The notes beneath the pieces were generated by a model. That model did not search any database and was not told the origin of the DNA. It saw nothing but the letters and a program-made list of their open reading frames with translations. 64,000 nucleotides of DNA. Source: Dyella japonica DSM 16301. Lineage in GTDB: Bacteria > Pseudomonadota > Gammaproteobacteria > Xanthomonadales > Rhodanobacteraceae. A program made the position numbers and the translations under genes. The stretch covers positions 1 through 64,000 of the forward strand of contig NZ_JPLA01000006.1 in the NCBI RefSeq assembly GCF_001010355.1, written 5' to 3'. Below are positions 30,468 to 39,203 of this stretch, one piece after another (positions within the stretch are counted from its first letter, which is position 1; each line of letters opens with the position of its first letter).

Positions 30468-32204
30468 ATGACTTCAGACATTCGCATCATCCCGCTCGAC
30501 CAGCTGCATTCGAGCACGCTCAATCCGCGTCGCACTGGCGAGATCTCGTTCGAAGATCTCGTCGCGTCGATCGCCGCTCACGGCTTGCTGCAGAACCTTG
30601 TCGTCAGTCCGCGCGAAGCCGGTGGCTTCGACGTCCGCGCAGGCGGCCGGCGTCGCGCCGCCATCGGCGTGCTCAGCACGGCGGGCCGTCTGCCGGCGGA
30701 CCTGCACGACGGTGTGCCCTGCAAGGTGATCTCGGCCGAGGGCGCCGGCGAGGCAGCGCTCGCTGAGAACGTGGTCCGCCAGGACATGCACCCCGCTGAC
30801 GAGTTCGACGCCTTCAGCTCGCTCTCACAGCAGGGCAAGAGTGTGGCCGAGATCGCTGCGCGCTTCGGGAAGGAAGAGATCTACGTGCGCCAGCGGCTAC
30901 GGCTCGCCAACATCGCACCGGACCTGCTGCAGGAATACCGCGACGGCAAGGCCGAGCTCGACCAGATGATGGCGCTGGCTCTGACCGATGACCAGGCCAT
31001 GCAGGTGCGCGTGTGGAAGGCCGCCAAGCACGAGTGGGCGCGGGATCCGGAGCAGCTGCGCGCAGCGATCACCAAGTCCGAGATGTCGATCAATTCGAAG
31101 CTCGGCAAGTTCGTTGGCATTGAGGCCTACGAGGCCGCTGGCGGCGTTGTTCGGCGCGACCTGTTCCCGTCGGACGATGGTCCGGAGGCCTACTTCACCG
31201 ATCCCGAGCTGGTGCACAAGGTTGCCCAGGCCAAGCTCGAGAAGACGGCTACGAAGATCGCGAAAGAAGGTTGGCTCTGGGTCGAGGCCCGACCCAAGTT
31301 CGACTTCAACGACGAGCGCGTGTTCGGCGACGCGCCATACAACTACAAGGGCAACAAGAAGGTTTACGACCCCGCCGTGATAGCTTCCGCCGGCGCCGTC
31401 GTCACGATCGACTTCAACGGGCACACGGAAGTGAAGCGCGGCCTGGTCCGCCCCGCGGACCGCAAGAGCGTCACCCAGGCCGCCGGCGGCGCGCCGATCT
31501 CTGGCGGGAAAGCGCCCAAGGCCACGCTCCCGCCGGGCACGCTGTCCTTTGCCGCCACGCAGCGCCTGCAGGCCGAGGCCACCGCCATCGTGCAGAGCCA
31601 GGTGGCAGACACCCCCGCGATCGCGCTGGCCCTCCTTGCCGCGGAGCTGGCATGCAGCGTCTTCGCCAAGACCTACGACGCCGACTACCGCACGTGGATC
31701 TGCATTCGTCGCGAGCACGGCGGCCGGATCGGCGGCGATCACCGCGCAGTGGTTGAGGCCAGTGCCGCAGGCAAGCGCATGAAGGAGCTCGAGGACATTT
31801 GGCGCGAGTTGATGCCGACCAGCCGCAGCGGCATCCGCACCTGGGTGATGATGCAAGACCCCACCGTCGTGCAGAAGCTGCTGACGTTCCTCATCGCACG
31901 CGAGATCGAGGCGGTGGACGTCCAGACCGGCCAGAAGAATGGCGTCACCAAGCTCGCGCAGCACGCCGAGGTGAACCTGGCGGACCACTGGACGCCGACT
32001 CAGGACTGGCTTGCAGGCTTGTCGCGAAAGGCCGTCGTTGAAATGGTGCGCGAGGCCGCCGGCAAGGTGGCGGCCGCCAAGGTTGAGAAGGCAAGCAAGG
32101 GCGAGATCCCGTCGATCGCGCTGGCAGAGATCCCCCCTGGCTGGTTGCCGAAGGCCTTGCGTGCGCCGAAGGCAAAGCAGGCGAAGGCGGTGGCCAATGA
32201 CTGA
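30468..32204 (+). CDS. ParB/Spo0J-family DNA-binding protein
   Basis: A 578-residue protein with ParB N-terminal architecture: box I IRIIPLDQLHSSTLNPRR (5-22); GLLQNLVVSPRE (39-50); box II with AGGRRRAAI (58-66), the CTP-binding type G-x-R-R; AEGAGEAALAENVVRQDMHP (90-109); and a helix-turn-helix GKSVAEIAARFGKEEIYVRQ (123-142). The long C-terminal region (200-578) has no family I know and ends with basic helices. No ParA gene is near and the prophage has an integrase and tRNA site, so partition is unlikely; a role in phage DNA replication, nuclease control or gene regulation is possible. GGAG precedes the ATG. Confidence 0.75.
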   Translation: MTSDIRIIPLDQLHSSTLNPRRTGEISFEDLVASIAAHGLLQNLVVSPREAGGFDVRAGGRRRAAIGVLSTAGRLPADLHDGVPCKVISAEGAGEAALAENVVRQDMHPADEFDAFSSLSQQGKSVAEIAARFGKEEIYVRQRLRLANIAPDLLQEYRDGKAELDQMMALALTDDQAMQVRVWKAAKHEWARDPEQLRAAITKSEMSINSKLGKFVGIEAYEAAGGVVRRDLFPSDDGPEAYFTDPELVHKVAQAKLEKTATKIAKEGWLWVEARPKFDFNDERVFGDAPYNYKGNKKVYDPAVIASAGAVVTIDFNGHTEVKRGLVRPADRKSVTQAAGGAPISGGKAPKATLPPGTLSFAATQRLQAEATAIVQSQVADTPAIALALLAAELACSVFAKTYDADYRTWICIRREHGGRIGGDHRAVVEASAAGKRMKELEDIWRELMPTSRSGIRTWVMMQDPTVVQKLLTFLIAREIEAVDVQTGQKNGVTKLAQHAEVNLADHWTPTQDWLAGLSRKAVVEMVREAAGKVAAAKVEKASKGEIPSIALAEIPPGWLPKALRAPKAKQAKAVAND

Positions 32205-33009
32205 GCCGCAACTGCCCCCGTCCGAGCGTCAGCCCCTCGCCTTCCAAGACACGTTTCGGGGCGACCATGCGCAACTGCTGCGCTCCATCCGCGCGTTGCT
32301 TGCACTCGACGCGGACAACGCGCTGGCGCCCCATGGCATCGGTGGCCACGCACGCAGCCTGCTGCACTCCGCCGGCTCGCGCCTCGAGCACATCACCGCG
32401 CTGGCCAAGCCGCCGTTCGCTTTCTCCACGGCGGATCTCCAAGGCATCGACCTGGGGAAGCCCGACGGAGTCGTGATGCTAAAGCGAGAGCCGGAGCCAG
32501 CGATCGGCTTTGACATGGGCCGCGACGGTGACGAATCGGCAACCGTGGTGGGCGAGTTCAATGCCAATGGTGAGCTTCACATCCACGAGTGGCATACGGG
32601 CACGCTCGCCGCGGCGGTGGCCACGTTCTGGCGCGCGCATGGGCGCCAGCAGCGCCAGAGCGGACGCCGCTACGGCGCAACGTCTGCGGGCGTTGCCGCT
32701 GTGCTGGCTTATGCCGCCACCCTGAAGCCTGTGCCCGCGAGCGACAAGCTGTGGGCCCTGCACATGCTCGGCCCGGACGACGTCATTGCCGCGCCTTCGA
32801 AGCTGGCCGCCGACGCTGTGGCCAAGAACTTCAATGCCTACTGGGACGAGCAGCGCCACACGCGCGACCACGACGTGCGAGTGGTGGCCACGGTGATCGA
32901 GTGGCCGTTCGAAGCGAACCGCCACGCCAAGGCAGTGATGGAAGACTTCGGCGAATACGTGGATCTGCTCGAGCCCGCGAGCGCCAGCAAGGAGAACGCC
33001 CATGGCTGA
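32197..33009 (+). CDS. Early phage protein, unknown function
   Basis: A 270-residue protein overlapping the end of the ParB-like gene by eight bases. N-terminal part helical (HAQLLRSIRALLALDADNAL, HARSLLHSAGSRLEHITALA). The middle IGFDMGRDGDESATVVGEFN resembles the first strand of RNase H-type folds (hydrophobic strand ending in D, then a hairpin), but further acidic residues cannot be assigned. Not recognised. Confidence 0.5.
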   Translation: MTEPQLPPSERQPLAFQDTFRGDHAQLLRSIRALLALDADNALAPHGIGGHARSLLHSAGSRLEHITALAKPPFAFSTADLQGIDLGKPDGVVMLKREPEPAIGFDMGRDGDESATVVGEFNANGELHIHEWHTGTLAAAVATFWRAHGRQQRQSGRRYGATSAGVAAVLAYAATLKPVPASDKLWALHMLGPDDVIAAPSKLAADAVAKNFNAYWDEQRHTRDHDVRVVATVIEWPFEANRHAKAVMEDFGEYVDLLEPASASKENAHG

Positions 33010-33286
33010 GATGAAACAGGCGGTGGAGATCACCGCGAAGCTGTACCGAATCCGCGACGCTGCCAAGTTCATGCTGGGCGACAAGTACAAGGCAGAAATG
33101 GCGGAATGGCGCCAGGCGATCGAACAGGTCGCTGCTGCGCGCCAGGTCACCCCGCTCGGCGCGGCCACCCTCCTGGGCAAGAAGCTCATCCAGGAAGGGA
33201 GCGAGTACGCGTTTCTCTCGGTCATGGCCGCGTACGTGGAGATGGCTGAGCCTTCCATCGAAGCGACCGAGGGGAGCGCTGCATGA
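33002..33286 (+). CDS. 94-residue helical early phage protein
   Basis: MAEMKQAVEITAKLYRIRDA, then helices rich in K/E/A, ending acidic. Overlaps both neighbours by eight and four bases. Not recognised; no motif is visible. Confidence 0.45.
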   Translation: MAEMKQAVEITAKLYRIRDAAKFMLGDKYKAEMAEWRQAIEQVAAARQVTPLGAATLLGKKLIQEGSEYAFLSVMAAYVEMAEPSIEATEGSAA

Positions 33287-33903
33287 GGCAGTACGCATGC
33301 TCCCAAGACCGATTCGCCAGCGACACCGCTGCCCATGAGATGCGGGTGTTGCGCGCCGACGGCGTCGATCGCCACCTGCGGTTCCGCAAGCCGGGCTGCA
33401 GCGCCTACTGGTTCGACGTGCTCACTTGGCAAGGGACGCTCTGCATCGACGGCGATTGCGGCACGTACGTGTTCCGCCGCCTGCCGGACATGTTCGAGTT
33501 CTTCCGCACCGATCGTGGCGCGATCAATCCCGGCTATTGGGGCGAGAAGGTTGTCAGTGGCGGTCGCGGCACCGGTGGCGGCATTGAGGAATACGACGCC
33601 GACAAATTCCGCGCCGAGATCGTTCGCCAGTTTCGTGATCACTACCGCGATAGCGGCCTGTATCACGAGGCGTTGGAGAACTTCAGGCTGCTGCGCGACG
33701 ACGTGCTCACCTATGCCGACGATGGTGAGCACGCCGCATGCCAGGCGGCGTATGACTTCGCTCCCAACGGCCGGCATCTCTTCGAGGACATCTCGAGCCG
33801 CTGGTTCACTGAGTACACCTTCCACTTCATCTGGTGCCTGCGCGCGATCGCTTGGGCCATTCAGCAATGGGACGCCCTTCAGGAAAAGGAGCAAGCCGCA
33901 TGA
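33283..33903 (+). CDS. Conserved early phage protein
   Basis: A 206-residue protein. Characteristic stretches: RVLRADGVDRHLRFRKPGCS, YWFDVLTWQGTLCIDGDCGT, YVFRRLPDMFEFFRT and FHFIWCLRAIAWAIQQWDAL near the end. This pattern recurs in prophages of many proteobacteria as a protein of unknown role. Starts inside the end of the previous gene. Confidence 0.55.
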   Translation: MRQYACSQDRFASDTAAHEMRVLRADGVDRHLRFRKPGCSAYWFDVLTWQGTLCIDGDCGTYVFRRLPDMFEFFRTDRGAINPGYWGEKVVSGGRGTGGGIEEYDADKFRAEIVRQFRDHYRDSGLYHEALENFRLLRDDVLTYADDGEHAACQAAYDFAPNGRHLFEDISSRWFTEYTFHFIWCLRAIAWAIQQWDALQEKEQAA

Positions 33904-34448
33904 GCCGCCGATTCGGTCGAAATCAGAAGCGCCGCCTGCGTGAACAAGTTGCGCATGCCGAAGCCGAAGCCCGCCGGGCCGACCTGGTGCTCACCGGCGC
34001 GATTCGCGACCGAGACCGCTTGCGCCGCGACGCCGACCGGTACTACGCCCAGCTCAAGCTCGTGGCTCGGTCGTTGGGGCCGATGTACGTGGGGCTCCCC
34101 ACCGCCCACATCGGTGAAGCCATCGCGGCGGTGATCGAGCGTACGGAGGCGGAGTCGGTGACGGTGTCGAACGCTGGCCGACACGTCGACTGCGCCGTCA
34201 TGCGCGTGACCGGTGTCAGCGATCGCCTGCGCGACGACATCCACTTTCACGTCAAGTCCCGTGGCGTGCATGCGGCCTATGGCATGAGCTGGTCCGCCCT
34301 GTTGAACGCACCAGTCGATGTGGTCGCCGAGCAGATCGCTCGCGAACTTGCGCACGGCGTCGTACGGGAGATCCGCGGGCCGGGAGTCCATCGCGAGTTT
34401 CACGCGGCCAGGCGGCATCGGAGGGACGCGTCGTGGCTAGAAATCTGA
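33900..34448 (+). CDS. Early phage protein with N-terminal coiled coil
   Basis: A 182-residue protein. Residues 1-55 are a basic, charged coiled coil (RRLREQVAHAEAEARRADLV, AIRDRDRLRRDADRYYAQLK). The rest is alpha/beta (IGEAIAAVIERTEAESVTVS; RDDIHFHVKSRGVHAAYGMS). ATG overlaps the previous stop as ATGA. Unknown function. Confidence 0.45.
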   Translation: MSRRFGRNQKRRLREQVAHAEAEARRADLVLTGAIRDRDRLRRDADRYYAQLKLVARSLGPMYVGLPTAHIGEAIAAVIERTEAESVTVSNAGRHVDCAVMRVTGVSDRLRDDIHFHVKSRGVHAAYGMSWSALLNAPVDVVAEQIARELAHGVVREIRGPGVHREFHAARRHRRDASWLEI

Positions 34449-34738
34449 TCTTGGCCGCGACCGCTTTTGCGGCCTGCAGCACTGCTGCGAACGCTGGCGA
34501 CATCTGCGCGTCCGTAGCACAGGTGGCCAAGGTTGCAGCCATGAAGCGCCTGGAAGGCATCACCGCCGGCCAGGCCCTCGCTGAAGTCCGTGCAGTGCCG
34601 GATCCGGACGCGCGCGCCGCCGGCGCCGCCATCCTCTGGTTCGTGTACGAGGCCAATCGGGACAGTCACCTCACCCCCAACCAGGTCGCCGCGCAGATGC
34701 GCGCCGACTGCCTATCCACAAGCACAGCGCAGCAGTAA
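34433..34738 (+). CDS. Secreted small phage protein
   Basis: A 101-residue protein from GTG at 34433, with a signal peptide MARNLILAATAFAACSTAAN cleaved after ANA. The mature protein has two Cys (GDICASV and ADCLST) that could be paired, and a helical body (ALAEVRAVPDPDARAAGAAI). It overlaps the previous gene by 16 bases. An exported early protein might act on the envelope, for example in exclusion; this is a guess. Confidence 0.5.
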   Translation: MARNLILAATAFAACSTAANAGDICASVAQVAKVAAMKRLEGITAGQALAEVRAVPDPDARAAGAAILWFVYEANRDSHLTPNQVAAQMRADCLSTSTAQQ

Positions 34739-34741
34739 CCG

Positions 34742-35086
34742 ATGAAGCCGACGAACGACGATCCAAACAGCCCCACTCTTGGCGTGAAGGAGGCCGCGGC
34801 GCTCATGCGCTGCGGCGAGCGATGCCTGCAGGAACTGGTCGATAACGGAGACATTCCCGCGCTCGAGCTCAACCAGAAGCACACGGTGCTGCTGCGCGAG
34901 GACGTTATCGACTACGTGCGCACCCGCGGCCGCGAGCAGGCGGCCGAGCGCAAGGCGCGCGCCAAGCGCACTAACCCGCCGCCGTCAGCAGAACCAAAGC
35001 CGCATCGCACTCGAAGCGGCCCGAGGCGCGCTGCACCGCCGGATCTGAAAGCCTACGAGATCACCACAGGCGTTCAGCCAGGTTAG
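34742..35086 (+). CDS. Excisionase-like helix-turn-helix protein
   Basis: A 114-residue protein. The N-terminal domain TLGVKEAAALMRCGERCLQE, then LVDNGDIPALELNQKHTVLL and REDVIDYVRTRG, is the MerR/Xis-type winged helix (HTH_17) where the last part is the wing and return helix. A basic Pro-rich tail follows. It is the last rightward gene, converges with the integrase and overlaps its 3' end by 26 bases, the usual place of Xis. Confidence 0.65.
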   Translation: MKPTNDDPNSPTLGVKEAAALMRCGERCLQELVDNGDIPALELNQKHTVLLREDVIDYVRTRGREQAAERKARAKRTNPPPSAEPKPHRTRSGPRRAAPPDLKAYEITTGVQPG

Positions 35087-36185
35087 AGCCGCGCAGGTTC
35101 GAATAGCGCCGGAGCATCGACATGCTCTTGTGGCCGGTGATCTTCGCAATCTCCATGTCACTCAACGTCGTGCGCTCGAATAGGCGCGACGTTGCCTCAT
35201 GGCGCAGATCGTGGAACCGGAGATCACCGCAGCCCGCCCCTTCGAATACCCGGGCAAACTGTTGCGATAGCCTCGAGGTCGTGCGCGCCAGCACGCGCTT
35301 GTCGAGATCACCATCCCACCAGGGGAACAGCAGCTCGTTGTCGCGCATGCCTTCCATGTAGGGCGTGAGCCTGGCCAGCAAGACCGAACTGATAGGCACC
35401 TGGCGCTTGTCCCCGTTCTTGGTCTTGTCGAGGAAGATCGTGCGCTTGGGCAGATCCACCTGGCGGCGGGACAGCGTGTACATCTCCCGCATGCGCATGG
35501 CCGACTCGAGCGCTGTGTCAAAGAGAAGCTTGAGCGCCTCGGCATGGTTGAGCTCAAAGGCGCGTTCCTTGCCCTTGGGCTTCTCGCCGGCGAGGATCTT
35601 GCGGATCTCTGTCTCTTCGTCGCCCTCGAGCCGTCGATCGCGCTCGTTGTCCTCTTTCTCTTCGGCCCCTTCCACGTGGCGCAGCGCCGCGCTGTCGGCC
35701 TGGGTATACGAGGCATACCCCTTCTTGAGCAGGCGCAGCGGGTTGTTGGGAAGGTCACCCTTGGCCGTGATCCAGTCGAGTGCACGCGCCAGCGCGCCCA
35801 CGTGATGGCGGATGGTCGACGGCGCGAGGTTGTACTCGCGCTTCATGGTCTGCACCCACTCCACCGCCCAGGCGAACGTCAACCCGCTGAGCTGCAGGTC
35901 GGACGGGAGGCGGGATAGCACGATCGTCAGCAGCTTGAGATCTTCTTCGCTCGCGTGCTGCGTCTCGATGTAAGTGCGCACGTGGTCACGCAGCAGCTTG
36001 CTTTCGCGTCGACCCTCAAGGAATTCCTCCGGCACCACGCCACGATCGAGCAGCGCTTCGACGCGCCGGCAATATGTCTCGCCTTCTTGCTCATTATCGA
36101 AGCGCACGTAGACCGGCTTGGGCAGCAACCCGCTGCGCACAATCCGGAACTCCCACGCGCCATTCTTGAATCGCTTGGTAGCCAT
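35061..36185 (-). CDS. Tyrosine-type phage integrase
   Basis: A 374-residue site-specific recombinase. Catalytic set, counted from the ATG at 36185: R231 in ESAMRMREM, K256 in DKTKNGDKRQVP, H325-x-x-R328 in HDLRHEAT, H352 in ITGHKS, and the nucleophile Y361 in LRRYSNLR. A core-binding SAM-like helical domain is at residues 95-155. The start at 36185 is favoured because a longer frame to 36260 would run through a perfect palindrome that looks regulatory. It abuts tRNA-Cys. Confidence 0.88.
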   Translation of the reverse strand: MATKRFKNGAWEFRIVRSGLLPKPVYVRFDNEQEGETYCRRVEALLDRGVVPEEFLEGRRESKLLRDHVRTYIETQHASEEDLKLLTIVLSRLPSDLQLSGLTFAWAVEWVQTMKREYNLAPSTIRHHVGALARALDWITAKGDLPNNPLRLLKKGYASYTQADSAALRHVEGAEEKEDNERDRRLEGDEETEIRKILAGEKPKGKERAFELNHAEALKLLFDTALESAMRMREMYTLSRRQVDLPKRTIFLDKTKNGDKRQVPISSVLLARLTPYMEGMRDNELLFPWWDGDLDKRVLARTTSRLSQQFARVFEGAGCGDLRFHDLRHEATSRLFERTTLSDMEIAKITGHKSMSMLRRYSNLRGSNLAERLW

Positions 36186-36230
36186 CCTTGAACTCGCATC
36201 CACGGCCAATCGACCTGATTGATGCGAATC

Positions 36231-36252
36231 TACCACACGAAAACGTGTGGTA
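36231..36252. promoter_or_regulatory. Perfect palindrome upstream of integrase
   Basis: Nine-base arms TACCACACG and CGTGTGGTA with AAAA between. It lies 46 bases upstream of the integrase start and 80 bases from the tRNA-Cys 3' end, so it may be an int operator or an arm-type site of the attachment region. Confidence 0.5.
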
Positions 36253-36293
36253 AACATCACTTTTTGCCCCAGAACCGCGCTATTTCAGGACAT

Positions 36294-36316
36294 AAAAAAG
36301 CCCCGCTAGGGGGCTA
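36294..36316 (-). terminator. Terminator downstream of tRNA-Cys
   Basis: On the minus strand AGCCCC-CTAG-CGGGGCT followed by TTTTTT. It ends the tRNA-Gly/tRNA-Cys transcript and separates it from the integrase gene. Confidence 0.75.
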
Positions 36317-36331
36317 AGTTATTGATTGCAA

Positions 36332-36405
36332 TGGAGGCCTGGGTCGGAATCGAACCGGCGTACACGGCTTTGCAGGCCGCTGCATGACCACTCTGCCACC
36401 AGGCC
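36332..36405 (-). tRNA. tRNA-Cys(GCA); probable prophage attachment site at its 3' end
   Basis: Cloverleaf of 74 nt on the minus strand: acceptor GGCCTGG pairs with CCAGGCC, anticodon loop CTGCAAA gives GCA, T-loop GGTTCGATTCC, and CCA is encoded. The phage integrase gene lies immediately past its 3' end, so the attachment core is probably in the 3' half; the other junction is not in the window, so this is unproven. Confidence 0.92.
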
Positions 36406-36446
36406 ATTGCGCACGGATCGTAACCTGAAACTGTCACCATCCGCTT

Positions 36447-36479
36447 GAAAAAACAAAACCCCGGAAAGCCGAGGTTTTG
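36447..36479 (-). terminator. Rho-independent terminator between tRNA-Gly and tRNA-Cys
   Basis: On the minus strand CAAAACCTCGG, loop CTTT, CCGGGGTTTTG, then TTTTTTC. It follows tRNA-Gly, so read-through or a separate promoter is needed for tRNA-Cys. Confidence 0.7.
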
Positions 36480-36488
36480 CCGGAAAAC

Positions 36489-36564
<76 letters not shown>

Positions 36565-36577
36565 ATCTGAGTTAGAA

Positions 36578-36605
36578 ATAATAGCAGAACGAAGGCATTT
36601 GTGAA
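36578..36605 (-). promoter_or_regulatory. Promoter of tRNA-Gly
   Basis: On the minus strand TTCACA (-35, 36605-36600), 16-bp spacer, TATTAT (-10, 36583-36578), with tRNA-Gly beginning 14 bases after the -10. The rest of the 36,606-36,823 spacer, up to pirin, holds no other gene. Confidence 0.6.
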
Positions 36606-36823
36606 GAGTCTGGCAAGACTTTTTTCATCGTCCTGCGGCCGCGCCGTGCCGGCCGCGTTCCGAGTCCTCGGGGCGAACCGCGTCCCCTGAGCGCAACCCG
36701 CCGTCGCCTCCTTACGCGTATTACGGCAACAGTCCGTTCCCTTTGCAGAGACTGGTAACCACGGCGCGCGGGCTTATCTTGTGTGCAGGCGCTAAGGGCG
36801 CTACCCACTATCAGGAGTGCAGC

Positions 36824-37525
36824 ATGATCGACCGTCGACCTTTCGATAGCCTGGGCGGAGCCAACCACGGCTGGCTCGACGCCAAGCATCACTTCTCGTT
36901 CGCCAATTACCACGCCCCTGCGCGCATGGGCTGGGGCGCGCTGCGCGTGTGGAATGACGACACCATCGCACCGCAGACGGGCTTTCCGCCACATCCGCAT
37001 GCGGACATGGAAATCATCACCTATGTGCGCGAAGGCGCCATCACCCACCAGGACAACCTTGGCAACAAGGGTCGCACGGTGGCCGGCGATGTGCAGGTGA
37101 TGAGTGCCGGTTCGGGCATCACGCATGCGGAATACAATCTGGAAGCGGGCAACACGCAGATCTTCCAGATCTGGATCATTCCCGATGAGCACGGCAAGCC
37201 GCCGTCGTGGGGTACCAAGCCGTTCCCGCTGGGCGATCGTTCCGGCCGCTTCGTGACGCTGGCCAGCGGTTTCAACGACGACGCCGATGCCCTGCCCCTG
37301 CGCACCAATGCGCGCGTGCTGGGTGCGACGCTGAAGGCCGGCGAGACGGCGGTGTACGACCTCGACACCACCCGCTACGCCTATCTCGTCCCTGCCAAGG
37401 GCAAGATCGAAGTGAACGGCCTGGCGCTCGATGCCCGCGACGGTGCGGCGATTCGCAACGAGTCCAAGCTCACCGTGACGGCGCTGGAAGATGCCGAGCT
37501 GGTGCTGGTCGATACCGCAGCGTGA
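36824..37525 (+). CDS. Pirin family bicupin protein
   Basis: A 233-residue protein like E. coli YhhW. The N-terminal cupin has the metal ligands H57 and H59 (FPPHPHADMEI) and H101 and E103 (GSGITHAEYN). The C-terminal cupin (residues 130-233) is without ligands, as usual. Members use flavonols such as quercetin as dioxygenase substrates in vitro; the natural role is unknown. CAGGAG lies before ATG at 36824. First chromosomal protein gene after the tRNAs. Confidence 0.85.
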   Translation: MIDRRPFDSLGGANHGWLDAKHHFSFANYHAPARMGWGALRVWNDDTIAPQTGFPPHPHADMEIITYVREGAITHQDNLGNKGRTVAGDVQVMSAGSGITHAEYNLEAGNTQIFQIWIIPDEHGKPPSWGTKPFPLGDRSGRFVTLASGFNDDADALPLRTNARVLGATLKAGETAVYDLDTTRYAYLVPAKGKIEVNGLALDARDGAAIRNESKLTVTALEDAELVLVDTAA

Positions 37526-37532
37526 TCGATGG

Positions 37533-37558
37533 CGGAGGATGGCGATGTCCATCCTCCG
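37533..37558 (+). other. Stem-loop downstream of pirin gene
   Basis: CGGAGGATGG and CCATCCTCCG form a perfect 10-bp stem with a six-base loop, eight bases past the stop. No U-run follows, so termination would be weak. Confidence 0.45.
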
Positions 37559-37631
37559 TCCGACCAAGGTGGGAGTGAACCCCTGCAGCGTCCTTGCTAA
37601 CCTCGCCTGATTCCACAGTGCGAGGTTGGCG

Positions 37632-38576
37632 ATGGCACACGGCATCCATACGATCGACACCGGCTTCGTGCGCCCGCACTTCGATGCCGCCTATCTGCTG
37701 GTCGAAAATGCGCGCGCGGCCTTCATCGACTGCGGCACCAACCATGCCGTACCCAACATGCTCAAGGCGCTGGACGCGGCAGGCCTCGCTCCCGCCAACG
37801 TCGACTGGCTGATCCTCACCCACGTCCATCTCGATCATGCCGGCGGCGCCGGCGAGTTGATCGCGCAGCTGCCCAATGCGCGTGTCGTCGTGCATCCGCG
37901 TGGCGCGCGGCACATGATCGATCCGAGTCAATTGTGGGCAGGTGCATCGGCGGTCTATGGCGAAGACGTGATGGAAGCCACGTATGGACGTCTGCGCCCC
38001 ATTCCTGCCGAGCGCTTGGTTGAAGCGCCGGATGGGCATGTGGTTTCGCTGTCCGGCCGTCCCCTGCTTTGCCTGGATACGCCAGGGCACGCGCGCCATC
38101 ATCTGAGCGTTTACGACGAACGCGCCAGGGTGTGCTTCACCGGCGACACTTTCGGCTTGTCGTATCGCGAATTCGACACGGCGAGAGGCCCCTTCATCCT
38201 GCCGACCACATCGCCCGTGCAGTTCGACCCGGAGGCCTTGCATGCTTCGATCAAGCGACTGATCGCGCTGCAGCCGTTGGCGATGTATCTCACCCACTAC
38301 GACCGTGTCGAAGGCGTCGAGAAACTTGCCGATGATTTGCACGCGCAGATTGATGCGATGGTATCCATCGCCCGATCCGCCGGAGATGCGTCAGCGGATG
38401 CAGCACAGCGCCATGAAGTAATGAAGGCCGCCTTGACCGAACTCTATCTGACCCGCGCCCAAGCGCATGGCTGGTCGGGTGACCGCGCGCAATTGCTGGA
38501 GATCCTGGGCATGGATGTGGAGCTCAATGCGCAAGGCCTTGGCATCTGGCTGGATCAGCAGCGCCGCACCAGCTGA
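37632..38576 (+). CDS. Metallo-beta-lactamase-fold hydrolase
   Basis: A 314-residue protein with the zinc motif ILTHVHLDHAGG (H64, H66, D68, H69), further ligand His in DTPGHARHHLS and the Asp in FTGDTFGLSYRE. The first strand set FDAAYLLVENARAAFIDCGT is typical of the glyoxalase II-like branch of the superfamily. The substrate cannot be told. ATG at 37632 is preferred to a TTG two codons upstream. Confidence 0.8.
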   Translation: MAHGIHTIDTGFVRPHFDAAYLLVENARAAFIDCGTNHAVPNMLKALDAAGLAPANVDWLILTHVHLDHAGGAGELIAQLPNARVVVHPRGARHMIDPSQLWAGASAVYGEDVMEATYGRLRPIPAERLVEAPDGHVVSLSGRPLLCLDTPGHARHHLSVYDERARVCFTGDTFGLSYREFDTARGPFILPTTSPVQFDPEALHASIKRLIALQPLAMYLTHYDRVEGVEKLADDLHAQIDAMVSIARSAGDASADAAQRHEVMKAALTELYLTRAQAHGWSGDRAQLLEILGMDVELNAQGLGIWLDQQRRTS

Positions 38577-38579
38577 CGA

Positions 38580-39191
38580 TCAACGCAGTGATGCGTCGAT
38601 CAATTGATTGGCGACCTTGACCAGCGATTCCGCGGGGCCGTGCGGTCCGAACAGCTGCCCTGAGGAATAGGTACCTTCGAGCAGCAAGAGCAGACCGTTG
38701 GCGAGCAGCGCCGGATCCTGCGCTCCCATCGCGGTCGACAGTTCGATCAGACGCTCGCGTAACTTCTGCTTGTGTTCCTCGGCCACCTTGCGCGCGGGAT
38801 GCTCGTCGCCGGGATATTCCACCACCGCGTTGGTCAAACCACAGCCGCGATAGCCCGCCTGAGTGGCGCGTTGGGCCAATCCCTCGAAGTACGCCATCAG
38901 TTGCGCACGTGCATCGTCCGGATGGATTTGCGCGCCGGCCTCGAACACTTTCCAGAACGCCACTTCGTAATCGCGCAGGTATTCGGCGGCGAGTTCGTCT
39001 TTCGACGCATAACTGCGATAGAGGCTGGGCTTGGTCACGCCGGCGCGCGTCACGATCTCTTCGACGCCGATCGCACGGATGCCTTCGCGATAGAAGAGTT
39101 CGCGCGCGGTGCGGCGAATGCGTTCGGCCGCCTTGGGTTTGGCGTCGGAGGCGGGTTCGATCGGCGGGGTCTGGCTGCGTTTGGTCGGCAT
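38580..39191 (-). CDS. TetR family repressor
   Basis: A 203-residue protein with the TetR helix-turn-helix at residues 22-68: RIRRTARELFYREGIRAIGV, EEIVTRAGVTKPSLYRSYAS and KDELAAEYL. The ligand domain has a conserved Cys (GYRGCGLTNAV), as in regulators of the family that sense electrophiles or thiol-reactive compounds; this is only suggestive. It is divergent from the MFS gene and is followed by the MBL gene tail to tail. Confidence 0.85.
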   Translation of the reverse strand: MPTKRSQTPPIEPASDAKPKAAERIRRTARELFYREGIRAIGVEEIVTRAGVTKPSLYRSYASKDELAAEYLRDYEVAFWKVFEAGAQIHPDDARAQLMAYFEGLAQRATQAGYRGCGLTNAVVEYPGDEHPARKVAEEHKQKLRERLIELSTAMGAQDPALLANGLLLLLEGTYSSGQLFGPHGPAESLVKVANQLIDASLR

Positions 39192-39203
39192 GGCTGATCA
39201 GGG

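Noticed and set aside
30468..32204. Idea that the prophage is a plasmid-like (P1/N15 type) element because of ParB
   Set aside because: There is a tyrosine integrase beside a tRNA gene, an Xis-like gene, and no ParA or telomere protelomerase gene.
36605..36627. Apparent plus-strand terminator (AGTCT/AGACT with six T)
   Set aside because: No plus-strand gene ends there; the stretch is upstream of tRNA-Gly, where a good minus-strand promoter is found.
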